Of a stretch of 64,000 nucleotides of DNA, positions 55,476 to 64,000 are shown piece after piece (the first letter of the stretch is position 1; each line of letters starts with the position of its first letter). The notes beneath the pieces are model-generated. The model was not told the origin of the DNA. It searched no databases and saw only the letters and a program-made list of their open reading frames with translations. This stretch comes from JBBSJZ01 sp041751935 (lineage in GTDB: Bacteria; Planctomycetota; Planctomycetia; Pirellulales; Pirellulaceae): NCBI GenBank assembly GCA_041751935.1, contig JBGSIA010000027.1, forward strand, positions 1 to 64,000, in the 5' to 3' direction. Position numbers and translations under genes: made by a program.

Positions 55476-56951
55476 GTGATTCGTTTGCTTTTCGTGTTCG
55501 CTTTTATTGGCAGTTGGATATCCATATCGTTGGGCCAGTCGGAGCGTCCCAACGTCGTTCTCGTTCTCTGTGACGACATCCGTTGGAATGCGTTGTCGTG
55601 CGCTGGACATCCGTATCTGAAGACTCCCAATATCGATGCGCTAGCGGATAACGGATTGTTCTTTGAGAACATGTTCTGCACCACGAGCCTGTGTTCACCC
55701 AGTCGCGCGTCGATCCTCAGTGGACTGTATGCGCACTCCCACGGAGTGACCAACAACTTCACCGAGTATCCCACCCAGCTCGCTAGTTTTCCGCGACAAC
55801 TGCAATCCGCTGGTTACGAGACGGCGTATATCGGCAAGTGGCACATGGGTGAGGACAACGATGAACCACGCCCCGGCTTTGATCACTTCGTTACACACCG
55901 GGGGCAAGGTAAGTATTTCGACACCGAATTCAATACCAACGGCGAAGGCCGTAAAGTGGTTCCTGGATACTATACGACTGTTGTTACGGACATGGCTCTG
56001 GATTGGATGAAAAAGCCCCGCGAGAAACCGTTCTTACTGATGCTGGGACAAAAGGCACCTCACAGCTTTTATTTTCCTGAGCCGAAGTACGAACATACAT
56101 TTGATAACGTTGCGGTGAACTATCCACATTCGTCCTTCATGCTTGATGATAAGCCAAAGTGGATGAAACAGCGACTTTACACCTGGCACGGAATCTACGG
56201 GCCGATCTTCGAATGGCGTAAGGATTTTCCCAATGACAAAGCCGAGGGAGTGATGGACTTTGCTCGCATGGTACGCGCCTACTGGGGCACCATCCTGTCG
56301 ATCGACGACAGCGTTGGACGCTTAACGGAATACTTGCGATCAACGGGCCAGCTCGATAACACCGTGTTCATTTTCATGGGTGATAACGGTTTGCTCGAAG
56401 GTGAAAATGGGATGGTCGATAAACGCACCGCTCACGATGCAAGCATGCGCGTGCCGATGGTGATCCGTTATCCAAAACTGACAACCGCTGGTCCGAAACG
56501 CATCAAGGAACAAGTCTTGACGGTTGACGTCGCACCGACAGTTCTCGACTTGTGTGGAGCCGAACCGCTGGTGAATATCCACGGCTCCTCGATTCGTCCC
56601 TTGGCAGGTGATGGGGCAAAGGACTGGCGAACGGCCGTGTTGTATCACTACAACTATGAAAAACAGTTTCCTTACACGCCAAACATCCGGGCGATCCGCG
56701 GTGACCGTTGGAAATACATTCGTTATCCGCACGGTGACGGCAGCGACGATAAGCACATTGCTGAACTGTACGACCTGGAAAACGATCCCGACGAGTTGCA
56801 CAACTTGAGTCAGGACCCTAAACATCAAGCGGTGGTTGCAACCATGCAAACAAAACTTGCTGAGCTCATGAAGGCCACTGGGATCACCCACGACACACTG
56901 CCACTGGACGAAGGCATCGGTACCGAATTGCCCGATCAGAAGATTCGTTAG
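55476..56951 (+). CDS. Exported sulfatase (type I, formylglycine-dependent)
   Basis: A 491-residue sulfatase starting at GTG 55476 (GGGAG 7 nt upstream), with a signal peptide ending ISLGQ. The active-site motif CSPSR has Cys73, the residue converted to formylglycine by a maturase; RPNVVLVLCDDIRW supplies the N-terminal metal aspartates, IGKWHMG and GDNGLLEGENGM further active-site residues. Such enzymes desulfate algal polysaccharides and glycoconjugates. It lies 45 bp before the TPR/FMN-binding gene in the same direction. Confidence 0.95.
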   Translation: MIRLLFVFAFIGSWISISLGQSERPNVVLVLCDDIRWNALSCAGHPYLKTPNIDALADNGLFFENMFCTTSLCSPSRASILSGLYAHSHGVTNNFTEYPTQLASFPRQLQSAGYETAYIGKWHMGEDNDEPRPGFDHFVTHRGQGKYFDTEFNTNGEGRKVVPGYYTTVVTDMALDWMKKPREKPFLLMLGQKAPHSFYFPEPKYEHTFDNVAVNYPHSSFMLDDKPKWMKQRLYTWHGIYGPIFEWRKDFPNDKAEGVMDFARMVRAYWGTILSIDDSVGRLTEYLRSTGQLDNTVFIFMGDNGLLEGENGMVDKRTAHDASMRVPMVIRYPKLTTAGPKRIKEQVLTVDVAPTVLDLCGAEPLVNIHGSSIRPLAGDGAKDWRTAVLYHYNYEKQFPYTPNIRAIRGDRWKYIRYPHGDGSDDKHIAELYDLENDPDELHNLSQDPKHQAVVATMQTKLAELMKATGITHDTLPLDEGIGTELPDQKIR

Positions 56952-56996
56952 TGCTGAAATTGTGGCATCGCATGTAGTCGCTTGGAGATACGGGTA

Positions 56997-58286
56997 ATGA
57001 AGTTCACGAAGAGTATTGTCATTTCCATTGCCTGCTTTTGGCTTTTGTTGTTCTATCCGCGTGCATCATTCGCTGAAGATGTCGTCGAGATGCTCAACGG
57101 AACGCAGCTCACTGGCAAGATGATCGGGATTCGTAAAGACGCCCGGGAGTTTGAGTTCGAGTCCAGTTTTGGGGGGCAATTGGTCAAGCGGACTTACAAT
57201 TATGACAAAGTTCATGCTGTCACCTTTGGCGGCAAGCGATTCGTCATCACACCGCTGAGCGATGCGACTGCAACGCCCAATGCCACGGCTAAAACTACTC
57301 GCACCAAGGCTGAAGTTCTCGCAGTTATTGAACAAATTGGAAGTACTCCGCCTGACTGGCTGGCGTCGACTCAGATGAATCATCCGGCCACGCTCGATCT
57401 GGATTGGCCGCTCAAGGCGGACGGCGCGTGGGACGAATCTAAGAACGTCGGCCAATACATTTGGGGGCGAGTGAGTCCGAACGAGTCTCGATGGAAACCT
57501 GGCGTCAAGCTCATCTATGAGTGCATGAATCGTCATCAACAAAACAATACGCTACTCGTTCGCGATATGGAGAAGCTTGGTGACATGTACTTTACATTGT
57601 TTCAAGATTATCCCAGAGCAGCATACTGGCTACAAAAGGCAAACGCTTCGGAAAGCACAGAGCCCGGCATTTTTCTAGCGGAGTGTTATTGGCGTTTGGG
57701 CAACAAGGAGATGGCGTTAGCCAATCTTCGCGGCCGCCAACTGCATTTCAACGCCATCAAGCTTTACGGCGACATGGATGAAATCGACATGGCGATGAAG
57801 GTTGCCAGCATTTACGAAAAAACGCCGTTGTACAATGAAGCTTGGCTAAAAGCTGGCGATGCGTTGCGCGGCGCTGGGCGACTGGACGAAGCGATCAGCT
57901 ATTACCAAAAAGTGCTCGATCGAAATGAAGCTCGAAACAAAGATTACCTCTCCCGCTACAAAGGTTTGGCACAAGGTGCTATCGAAGCTATCCAATTGTT
58001 TGACAAAGCGGACATCAGCCGCGTTGCCGACGGAACGTACACCGCCAGTACGATGGGCTACAATGGACAAGTCGAAGTAAAGGTCGAGGTCGCTGGGTCG
58101 AAGATTAAGAATGTTGTCGTGTCCAAGCACAACGAGAAACAATTTTACGCTGCGCTCACCGACACCCCCAAGCAAATCATCGACAAGCAAGGCTTCCAGG
58201 ATGTTGATGGCACTTCGGGGGCAACGATCACTTCGCTGGCCATAGTAAATTCAACGGCTCGCGCACTAGCGCAGGGAGCGAAGTAG
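56997..58286 (+). CDS. Exported TPR protein with covalent FMN-binding domain
   Basis: From ATG 56997 (429 residues) a signal peptide (IVISIACFWLLLFYPRASFA) is followed by an SH3-like segment (DVVEMLNGTQLTGKMIGI), a TPR-like helical region (about 190-330; YWLQKANAS, ALRGAGRLDEAISYYQKVLD), and a C-terminal FMN_bind domain like RnfG/NqrC/NosR: DGTYTASTMGYNGQVEVKVE and the flavin attachment motif DGTSGATITS, where FMN is linked to a threonine by ApbE. It likely carries electrons outside the membrane for the polyferredoxin encoded next. Confidence 0.9.
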   Translation: MKFTKSIVISIACFWLLLFYPRASFAEDVVEMLNGTQLTGKMIGIRKDAREFEFESSFGGQLVKRTYNYDKVHAVTFGGKRFVITPLSDATATPNATAKTTRTKAEVLAVIEQIGSTPPDWLASTQMNHPATLDLDWPLKADGAWDESKNVGQYIWGRVSPNESRWKPGVKLIYECMNRHQQNNTLLVRDMEKLGDMYFTLFQDYPRAAYWLQKANASESTEPGIFLAECYWRLGNKEMALANLRGRQLHFNAIKLYGDMDEIDMAMKVASIYEKTPLYNEAWLKAGDALRGAGRLDEAISYYQKVLDRNEARNKDYLSRYKGLAQGAIEAIQLFDKADISRVADGTYTASTMGYNGQVEVKVEVAGSKIKNVVVSKHNEKQFYAALTDTPKQIIDKQGFQDVDGTSGATITSLAIVNSTARALAQGAK

Positions 58287-58358
58287 CCGCATCGTTCTTT
58301 CTGTCCGTGCGTTCGATTTTAAGTTTACAAAACGTATTCGTTTTTGAGAGCGATTCCC

Positions 58359-60800
58359 ATGCATTCGGTTCGCCAACGAGGACTTGCAATTGCGTTGGCT
58401 TTGCTCGCGGTCGCGTTGATTGGGGCTGCGACAACACAGCACGAACTCTATCGGTATTTGTTTGCGGATCGATTGGCGTTCGCTCTCACGATTGCCGTCG
58501 TGATGCTTGCTTGTTCGCTACTCACTTGGCTAACGACGTTTGATCGCGGGCGATCCTTGGCGACGATCCGTATGGATTGGTTCGTACCGGCACTCAAGAA
58601 GTTACAGCCACACCAATCTCCGTCGCACTCACTTGTCGGTCGGTGGCTGCGAAAGCTCGTTCCGGCTCGACTACAATCGAACCATGCCACCAAAAAACGT
58701 GGGCTGTTTCGAAAGGTATTGCGAAGTCTGGGAATTTCCTGGCTCGCATCGCCGGTGCGACGAGTCGTTCAAGGCGTCACTCTTGTCGTATTCCTGGTAT
58801 TGTTCTTCTTCGTCTGTTGGCCCTACAGCGCCCAACCTGCCGCACCTGGCAAAGTGTCCCTGGGTTGGGCCTCGGAAGCAGTCGACCAGCAGAGCGGCGA
58901 ATTTGTTTTGAGTCGAGACTTGCCAGCGACCAACACGGAATCGGACTGGAGCGTGACATCCGGTGACACCGTCGCGGTCGTAGACGAGTCAACCTCGGAA
59001 GGTACAAGCAATAGCAGCGGTTCACGGGCCGTCGGTACTTTCATCGTGGTCCAGGGTGACCCGCTGCAGGTTCGCTTGGCACCACGTCAAGAAATAACGT
59101 CGCAGTGGCTCGATTCGTTCCTGGGTGGAACCAGTTCGTACAGTTTGCACCAGCGTGACCCAACAGAATGGCCGCAACATTATGCCGACAATCTCGCCAG
59201 GAAAGAGATCATTCCAGCGGAAACTTTCTTGATCCTTGATCCGTTGGTCAGTCTTTCGACAGCGATAGCGTCGCGCAGTTGGGTTTGGTCACTCGTTTCT
59301 GCGGCAGCCATACTTTTTGTATGTGTGTTGATACCTCGAGGATTTTGCGGCTACCTGTGTCCCTTGGGAACGACGATCGATTTGTTCGATTGGGCGATTG
59401 CCGGACGAACAAAGAAGCTTCGCGTGGCGGAGGATGGCTGGTGGGTTCATATCAAGTACTACCTGTTGGCCGGCACGCTTGTCGCGGCGATCTGTGGTGT
59501 GCTGGTCTCGGGGTTCTTCTCTGCAATTCCCGTGATTACGCGTGCGATGTTGTTTCTCGTTGAGCCGCTACAACATGGATTGACGCGCGGCTGGCGATTG
59601 AATCCATCAGTTGGCATCGGGCACGTTGTTTCGATTTTGATGTTCGCTTCGGTGCTCTGTCTTGGTTTTCTGCGTCCCAGGTTTTGGTGTAAATACGTTT
59701 GCCCGAGTGGAGCCGTTTTTTCGCTGGGTAATCTTTTTCGTCTCACTGAACGCAAGGTCGAGTCATCGTGTATCCATTGCAACAAGTGCGTGGAGATTTG
59801 TCCGTTCGATGCGATCAAGCCTGATTTCACGACACGGACTACCGACTGCACGATGTGTCAGTCTTGTGGCGGCGTTTGCCCGACGCATGCGATCAAGTTT
59901 GTGGAGCGATGGAATATCGTTGAACTGAAAATTAAAGATGATCCACCAACCAAAGAGACGGCGTTGGGACGCCGCGGCTTTTTGTCTCTCGCTGCGGGCA
60001 GTACGGCGGCCGCCGTCGGTGGAATCGGATTGGCGGGTGTGACGAAAGTAGGTGGGGCGAACTTGGCGGATCCGAATGCGTTTCGCCCTGTTCGCCCACC
60101 AGGAAGCGTGCCAGAGAAAGATTTTCTGGAGATTTGCATTCGCTGTGGTGAGTGCTTCAAAGTTTGTCCGAACAACGTGTTGCAGCCGGAAGGATTCCAA
60201 CAAGGGTTGGAAGGTTTATGGACGCCTATGGTGGAAGCTAATTGGGCCGGTTGCGATTCGAGTTGCAACGCGTGCGGACAAGTTTGTCCCACCGGTGCCA
60301 TTCGCGCTCTGCCAATTGAAGAAAAGAAAGTCGCCCGAATGGGACTGGCTATCGTGAATGAATCGACGTGTTTGCCGTTTGCTGGCCTACAAGCGTGTGA
60401 CTTATGCGTTCAAGAATGCAACGCAGCGGGCTATCGTGCCATCGAATTCTCTCAAGTCGGTACGGAGATCGATTCTGATGGACTGCCGATCGAAGGTACG
60501 GGATACCTCGCTCCGGTCGTGCTGGATGATCTCTGCGTGGGCTGTGGCTTGTGTCAAACGCGGTGCTTCGCAATCAACGTCAAGGAAGAACGCCTGATTT
60601 CAGAATCAGCTATCATCGTCAAGGCTGGCGATGACAGAGAAGATCGATTGAATAGCGGTTCGTATATCGAATTGCGAAGAGTAGAGCGAAGTAATCTAAC
60701 GCCGGTAGAGACTGTTGTCACTCCAACCATTGACTCTACCGACGATCCCTTTGGTATCAACTCATCATCATCGAATACGGGCGATCATCCAGGCTTTTGA
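58359..60800 (+). CDS. NapH/NapG-like fused polyferredoxin membrane protein
   Basis: An 813-residue protein, from ATG 58359. It has an N-terminal helix pair, a third hydrophobic segment, a soluble stretch (about 160-270), then a NapH-type four-helix module with CGYLCPLGTTIDLFDW and FWCKYVCPSGAVFS. Two [4Fe-4S] motifs (CIHCNKCVEICP, CTMCQSCGGVCP) follow, then a Tat-like segment GRRGFLSLAAGSTAAAVGG, then a NapG-like part with four more cysteine motifs (CIRCGECFKVCP, CDSSCNACGQVCP, CDLCVQEC, CVGCGLCQTRC). It probably passes quinol-derived electrons to or from the FMN protein upstream. Confidence 0.9.
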   Translation: MHSVRQRGLAIALALLAVALIGAATTQHELYRYLFADRLAFALTIAVVMLACSLLTWLTTFDRGRSLATIRMDWFVPALKKLQPHQSPSHSLVGRWLRKLVPARLQSNHATKKRGLFRKVLRSLGISWLASPVRRVVQGVTLVVFLVLFFFVCWPYSAQPAAPGKVSLGWASEAVDQQSGEFVLSRDLPATNTESDWSVTSGDTVAVVDESTSEGTSNSSGSRAVGTFIVVQGDPLQVRLAPRQEITSQWLDSFLGGTSSYSLHQRDPTEWPQHYADNLARKEIIPAETFLILDPLVSLSTAIASRSWVWSLVSAAAILFVCVLIPRGFCGYLCPLGTTIDLFDWAIAGRTKKLRVAEDGWWVHIKYYLLAGTLVAAICGVLVSGFFSAIPVITRAMLFLVEPLQHGLTRGWRLNPSVGIGHVVSILMFASVLCLGFLRPRFWCKYVCPSGAVFSLGNLFRLTERKVESSCIHCNKCVEICPFDAIKPDFTTRTTDCTMCQSCGGVCPTHAIKFVERWNIVELKIKDDPPTKETALGRRGFLSLAAGSTAAAVGGIGLAGVTKVGGANLADPNAFRPVRPPGSVPEKDFLEICIRCGECFKVCPNNVLQPEGFQQGLEGLWTPMVEANWAGCDSSCNACGQVCPTGAIRALPIEEKKVARMGLAIVNESTCLPFAGLQACDLCVQECNAAGYRAIEFSQVGTEIDSDGLPIEGTGYLAPVVLDDLCVGCGLCQTRCFAINVKEERLISESAIIVKAGDDREDRLNSGSYIELRRVERSNLTPVETVVTPTIDSTDDPFGINSSSSNTGDHPGF

Positions 60801-60817
60801 AGAAAGGTTCATACCGC

Positions 60818-62839
60818 TCAGTTTTCTTTGGTTGCTGTTTCTGGTAGTTGCCATTGTTCGTCAAAAAATCCTTCAGCAACGACTTCGCCTGGGAAGATTG
60901 CGTCGACTTTCGTTTCCACGTTCACGATTGCCCAATCCGGTAGCATCGCGATTTGACGTGAATTGCTGACGTTGGAAAAATCACGATAAGTCATACCACT
61001 GTTGACCACGATGTACCGATTGGGGTTAGCCGGATTCGGATAACAGAATACAGCAGCATGCGTGTTGGCGTTATACGTTGTTTCGCCAACGACGATGTTC
61101 TCGCGGTCCCATCGGAACGGCAAATTACCAGCAATTTTTGTAAGAAAGCGGTTACTAAGAAAATCACCAAAGCATATCAAATTGCATGTAGCGATCTGCT
61201 GATCGGTCAGCATCGTATCTTGCACGATGCGTACGTCACCACGCATCAGTCGTCGCCAACGGTTCGGTGCGTATTTGAGTTCACGATCAATCCACCGCTG
61301 CACGGCACCATGAGCGGCTGGTCGACTGGGGATGACAAAAATAAATCGGTCACAAAACGCATCGTCAATCGGTCCCTGCAATCCATGCCGTTTATGCAAA
61401 CCCGGTTTCGGTAGGTCGGCTAGTTGCCAATGCCTATCCCGTACCAACTCGCACTGAAAACCGGTCGCATCGCCGCGATCCAGGGCAACAACCTCGTCCC
61501 CATCTATCTCGACCGGAATGCGCCGCCGATTCCATACACTGCTCGACCCGCCAAGATCGATCTTCAACGATGTGACTGATTCCGTTTTAATCACGATTCC
61601 TGCATGATCGATAGATGCCGTCACGCGGCTGGGCGTCCAATGTTGCTGCATCCCTGTTATCTGTAGCCAATCGACTCCTGGATAACGTAGCGTATAAGTC
61701 ACAAAGTCGATCTCGCGGCGCGGGGGCGGAGTGATCTCGATTGCTATATTTTCCAACAATGCATCGATTTTTTGTGCGGATGGCGGATCTATTTTATGCC
61801 CCATTCCCGCACCGATGATATGCGTGATCGGCACGTTCAACCGTTTGGCTTCATCCTCGACTCGTTGGGCTGCCGCTCGTTGTTTGTCGACCTCACCGCT
61901 GTACGCCACCAGGCGAGTGTTTTTCAGGTTTGGTACCCACGGTAGCACGTCATACCAATTCAATAGTTTCTTTCTGGCATCAGTCAGTGGATACGGTGGT
62001 TTTTGATCCCAACCCTGGTAGACGAGTGTGTCAACGAATCCTGCTCCGGGATTTACGGCAAACCATTTTCCTGGATCGTGGACTGCCAAGTGCCAAACTC
62101 CCGCACCGCCCATGGAGAAGCCTCGCATGGCTACTCGTGACGAGTCGACTTCGATCAGTGTTTTCACGTGCGCGATTGCCTCGTAGACGTCGGTTTCGCC
62201 AGCAAATTTGTAGGCGTTGCAGTGACGACCGAACGGATGCAGGACGAACGTGTCCCCCGGCGAGTATTGACCCACTTTCGTCATGCGTTCTTTTAAAAAT
62301 TTCACTTCGACGGTGTTATCGCCGCGGCCATGCAGCCACACGTCCATACGATGCGGCGATTGATCACCGAGTTTGAAGCCCTTGGGGATTACCAATCCGA
62401 AGGGTTGTACCGAGTCATCTATTCGAGAGACGAACCCACCGACGACGGGAGTCGGTTCGTTTAGCGGCTCTTGTGATGGTAACAGCAATTCCAATCCTCG
62501 CTGACCAGTCTTGACCGCTGCTAGTCGCCGCTCGGCTTCGTCAAGCAATTGTTCCGCGTGCTGAGTTTCTTTTGGTTGATAGAATAACTGTTGTTCCAGT
62601 GCCAATTGGACCGCTCGCGTGAGGACTTCAACATCCGCTTGCCAATCGTTGGCATTTGATGTGATGCCAACCAATTGTTGTATTTCAGCGTTGATGCGTT
62701 CTACGCGTTCATACAATTGAGTGGCGACAGTTTCATCTAATTGGATTCCGACCGGTGGCAACGCTTTCTCTTGTGCCGGTGTCGTTGTCGGGCATATCAA
62801 TGCGAGTGTTATCAATAAGCGCCTAAGATAAACTGTCAC
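60818..62839 (-). CDS. Exported alpha/beta hydrolase (prolyl-oligopeptidase-like)
   Basis: A 673-residue secreted protein. The GTG start overlaps the hisA stop by 4 nt (GTGA). A signal peptide (LLITLALICPTTTPA) and a helical region (about 30-120) precede an alpha/beta hydrolase domain with Ser242 in the RGFSMGGAG nucleophile elbow, WLHGRGDN for the oxyanion region, and VAYSGEVDKQ and GMGHKI for the likely acid and histidine. The C-terminal ~250 residues are beta-rich, perhaps a binding domain. It may be an esterase or peptidase on polymers; substrate unknown. Confidence 0.85.
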   Translation of the reverse strand: MTVYLRRLLITLALICPTTTPAQEKALPPVGIQLDETVATQLYERVERINAEIQQLVGITSNANDWQADVEVLTRAVQLALEQQLFYQPKETQHAEQLLDEAERRLAAVKTGQRGLELLLPSQEPLNEPTPVVGGFVSRIDDSVQPFGLVIPKGFKLGDQSPHRMDVWLHGRGDNTVEVKFLKERMTKVGQYSPGDTFVLHPFGRHCNAYKFAGETDVYEAIAHVKTLIEVDSSRVAMRGFSMGGAGVWHLAVHDPGKWFAVNPGAGFVDTLVYQGWDQKPPYPLTDARKKLLNWYDVLPWVPNLKNTRLVAYSGEVDKQRAAAQRVEDEAKRLNVPITHIIGAGMGHKIDPPSAQKIDALLENIAIEITPPPRREIDFVTYTLRYPGVDWLQITGMQQHWTPSRVTASIDHAGIVIKTESVTSLKIDLGGSSSVWNRRRIPVEIDGDEVVALDRGDATGFQCELVRDRHWQLADLPKPGLHKRHGLQGPIDDAFCDRFIFVIPSRPAAHGAVQRWIDRELKYAPNRWRRLMRGDVRIVQDTMLTDQQIATCNLICFGDFLSNRFLTKIAGNLPFRWDRENIVVGETTYNANTHAAVFCYPNPANPNRYIVVNSGMTYRDFSNVSNSRQIAMLPDWAIVNVETKVDAIFPGEVVAEGFFDEQWQLPETATKEN

Positions 62840-63567
62840 GTCACATCTCCTGCTATTCTCAGTACGTCTTCGAGCTGCATCACTTGATCATAAATAGCTC
62901 GCCCGACGATTGCTGCTGGCATTCCCATTGCTTTAAGTCGTTCAATGTCGTCGTGCGACGATACGCCGCCACTAGCGACAAGCGGGATGTCTGTCGCGAC
63001 CATCATCTGAGCTAAACCCTCAAAATTTGGCCCCTGCATCATGCCATCGTGAGCGATATCGGTGTAAATGATCGCTGCAATATTGGAGGTTCGCTGGCGA
63101 AGGTCTTTGGCGAGCGAGATTGCCGAGGTGCTACTCGTTTCTAGCCAACCGTCGGTTGCCACCATGCCGTTTCTTGCGTCAATTCCCGCAGCCAGCTTCC
63201 CCGGATGCGTGTCACTCATTTCGGCGAACCAATCCGGTCGCTTCAGAGCAGCGGAACCGACGACCAGTCGATGCAGCCCCACTTGCAACCATTGTTGGAT
63301 GGACTGTTCATCTCTTACGCCGCCACCAAGCTGGCACAGCAGACCCGTTTCCTCCACGATTCTGGCCACAGCGATTCGATTTGCTGCACAATCGTCGCCC
63401 CGTGCCGCATCCAAGTCGACCAGATGCAGTCGCTTAGCACCGGCTTCTCGCCAGCGGATCGCGAAGGCGACAGGATCATCGCCGAATATCGTTTCTCGGT
63501 CGTAGTCGCCTTGCCGTAACCGGACTGGTTTGCCGCCACGCAAGTCGATCGCTGGCCATATTTCCAA
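62836..63567 (-). CDS. hisA: Phosphoribosylformimino-5-aminoimidazole carboxamide ribotide isomerase
   Basis: Catalyses the fourth step of histidine synthesis (ProFAR to PRFAR). The start is a TTG at 63567 with AGGAG 10 nt upstream, giving EIWPAIDLRGGKPVRLRQGD, the family opening; no suitable ATG exists. Further motifs: the catalytic Asp in AIDLRGG, VVGSAALKRP, AAGIDARNG and the second catalytic Asp in YTDIAHDGMMQG, then LVASGGVSSHDD. A 243-residue (beta-alpha)8 barrel. Other his genes are not in the window; it is coupled by a 4-nt overlap to the hydrolase. Confidence 0.96.
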   Translation of the reverse strand: MEIWPAIDLRGGKPVRLRQGDYDRETIFGDDPVAFAIRWREAGAKRLHLVDLDAARGDDCAANRIAVARIVEETGLLCQLGGGVRDEQSIQQWLQVGLHRLVVGSAALKRPDWFAEMSDTHPGKLAAGIDARNGMVATDGWLETSSTSAISLAKDLRQRTSNIAAIIYTDIAHDGMMQGPNFEGLAQMMVATDIPLVASGGVSSHDDIERLKAMGMPAAIVGRAIYDQVMQLEDVLRIAGDVT

Positions 63568-63714
63568 TTGATGGATACTCCTAGTGAAGGTTTGGTCTTT
63601 GTTTTACCGTGCAAGAAAACAAGATAACGCGTCCCGACGACCGTTTCATCGCTGTAAAATAGAAAAGAATCGTTTTGTTGTTTTCAGTCTCCGCCCTTAG
63701 GATCGGCCCGTAGT

Positions 63715-64000
63715 ATGAGAACTCTCTGCTATCTCGCGATACTCTACTTTTGCTTGTTGCCTAGCATCCTCTGGAGCCAAACTCCGAGGCGACCCAACAT
63801 TGTCATGGCGTTTGCCGATGATTGGGGCCGCTATGCGAGTGCCTACAGCCTGACCGATCCTAATGGCGTTTGCAGCGTTATCAAGACGCCACACTTTGAC
63901 GCGATCGCTGCCCAGGGGGTGTTGTTCAACAATGCTTTCGTCAGTGCTCCGTCCTGCACGCCCTGTCGCAGCTCGTTGCTTTCAGGACAACATTTTTGGC
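63715..64000 (+). CDS. Exported sulfatase, N-terminal part (cut by window end)
   Basis: From ATG 63715 the frame encodes a signal peptide (LCYLAILYFCLLPSILWSQ), RPNIVMAFADDWGRYASAYS with the metal-binding aspartates, and the formylglycine motif CTPCR (Cys81), where the residue after proline is Cys rather than the usual Ser. It then reads SLLSGQHFW to the window end. This is a type I sulfatase of the planctomycete kind. The rest of the gene lies outside. Confidence 0.93.
   Translation, partial: MRTLCYLAILYFCLLPSILWSQTPRRPNIVMAFADDWGRYASAYSLTDPNGVCSVIKTPHFDAIAAQGVLFNNAFVSAPSCTPCRSSLLSGQHFW

Overview
The window looks like a chromosomal segment of a planctomycete, most likely a marine Pirellulaceae relative. 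The lineage markers are two sulfatases, a secreted glycine-rich protein with two copies of the planctomycete-enriched TIGR03000 domain, an HTTM (vitamin-K-carboxylase-like) membrane protein with a dedicated partner, an ECF-type sigma factor next to a membrane Ser/Thr kinase, a PQQ-like beta-propeller secreted protein, a GHL10-type glycoside hydrolase and an OprP-like porin. Genes are mostly single or in short 2-3 gene operons on both strands, and start codons are often GTG or TTG. I saw no rRNA, tRNA, CRISPR array, intact insertion sequence or prophage.

Layout. 1-1.03 kb: decayed remnant of an RND efflux operon (membrane fusion protein plus inner-membrane pump). 1.2-9.7 kb: hybrid histidine kinase, EEP-fold phosphohydrolase, fused membrane/spermidine-synthase-like protein, then a CDF cation exporter and a flippase. 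9.8-10.8 kb: two small exported cysteine-rich proteins; the second has an in-frame TGA exactly where its own internal repeat carries cysteine, and the cysteine pattern continues after it. 10.9-16.2 kb: trpB, mutM, a Tat-exported prenyltransferase-like protein, a YhdH-type oxidoreductase and a small membrane protein. 16.3-19.7 kb: HTTM pair and the TIGR03000 protein. 19.9-26.0 kb: exported isoaspartyl methyltransferase overlapping a Ppx/GppA phosphatase, YgiQ radical SAM protein, EamA transporter. 26.2-30.2 kb: AIM24, FHA, sigma factor, Ser/Thr kinase (a signalling block). 30.1-33.6 kb: pyruvate carboxylase.

33.9-40.6 kb: topoisomerase III, GHL10 hydrolase, a DNA methyltransferase fused to a GIY-YIG-like domain. 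40.7-50.2 kb: acidic DUF4261-like protein, thiL, CaMKII-association-domain protein, porin and a secreted Cys-rich protein, FHA protein, RlmI-type rRNA methyltransferase, ferredoxin, HNH endonuclease, DUF456 protein. 50.2-51.2 kb: gene debris, including the tail of a SPINDLY-type glycosyltransferase and a GC-rich repeat-like block. 51.2-64 kb: PQQ-propeller protein, MFS transporter, a sulfatase / TPR-FMN-binding / NapGH-like polyferredoxin cluster, an exported alpha/beta hydrolase overlapping hisA, and the start of a second sulfatase cut by the window end.

The strongest candidate for something undescribed is the Cys-rich gene at 9.8-10.2 kb: a 30-residue repeat with 11 cysteines occurs twice without gaps, and the in-frame TGA of the second copy replaces one cysteine. 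This fits either a selenocysteine-containing, metallothionein-like exported protein or a very recent Cys-to-stop mutation. A weak SECIS-like hairpin can be drawn just downstream. All functions are from reading the sequence and from family knowledge; no database search was run.
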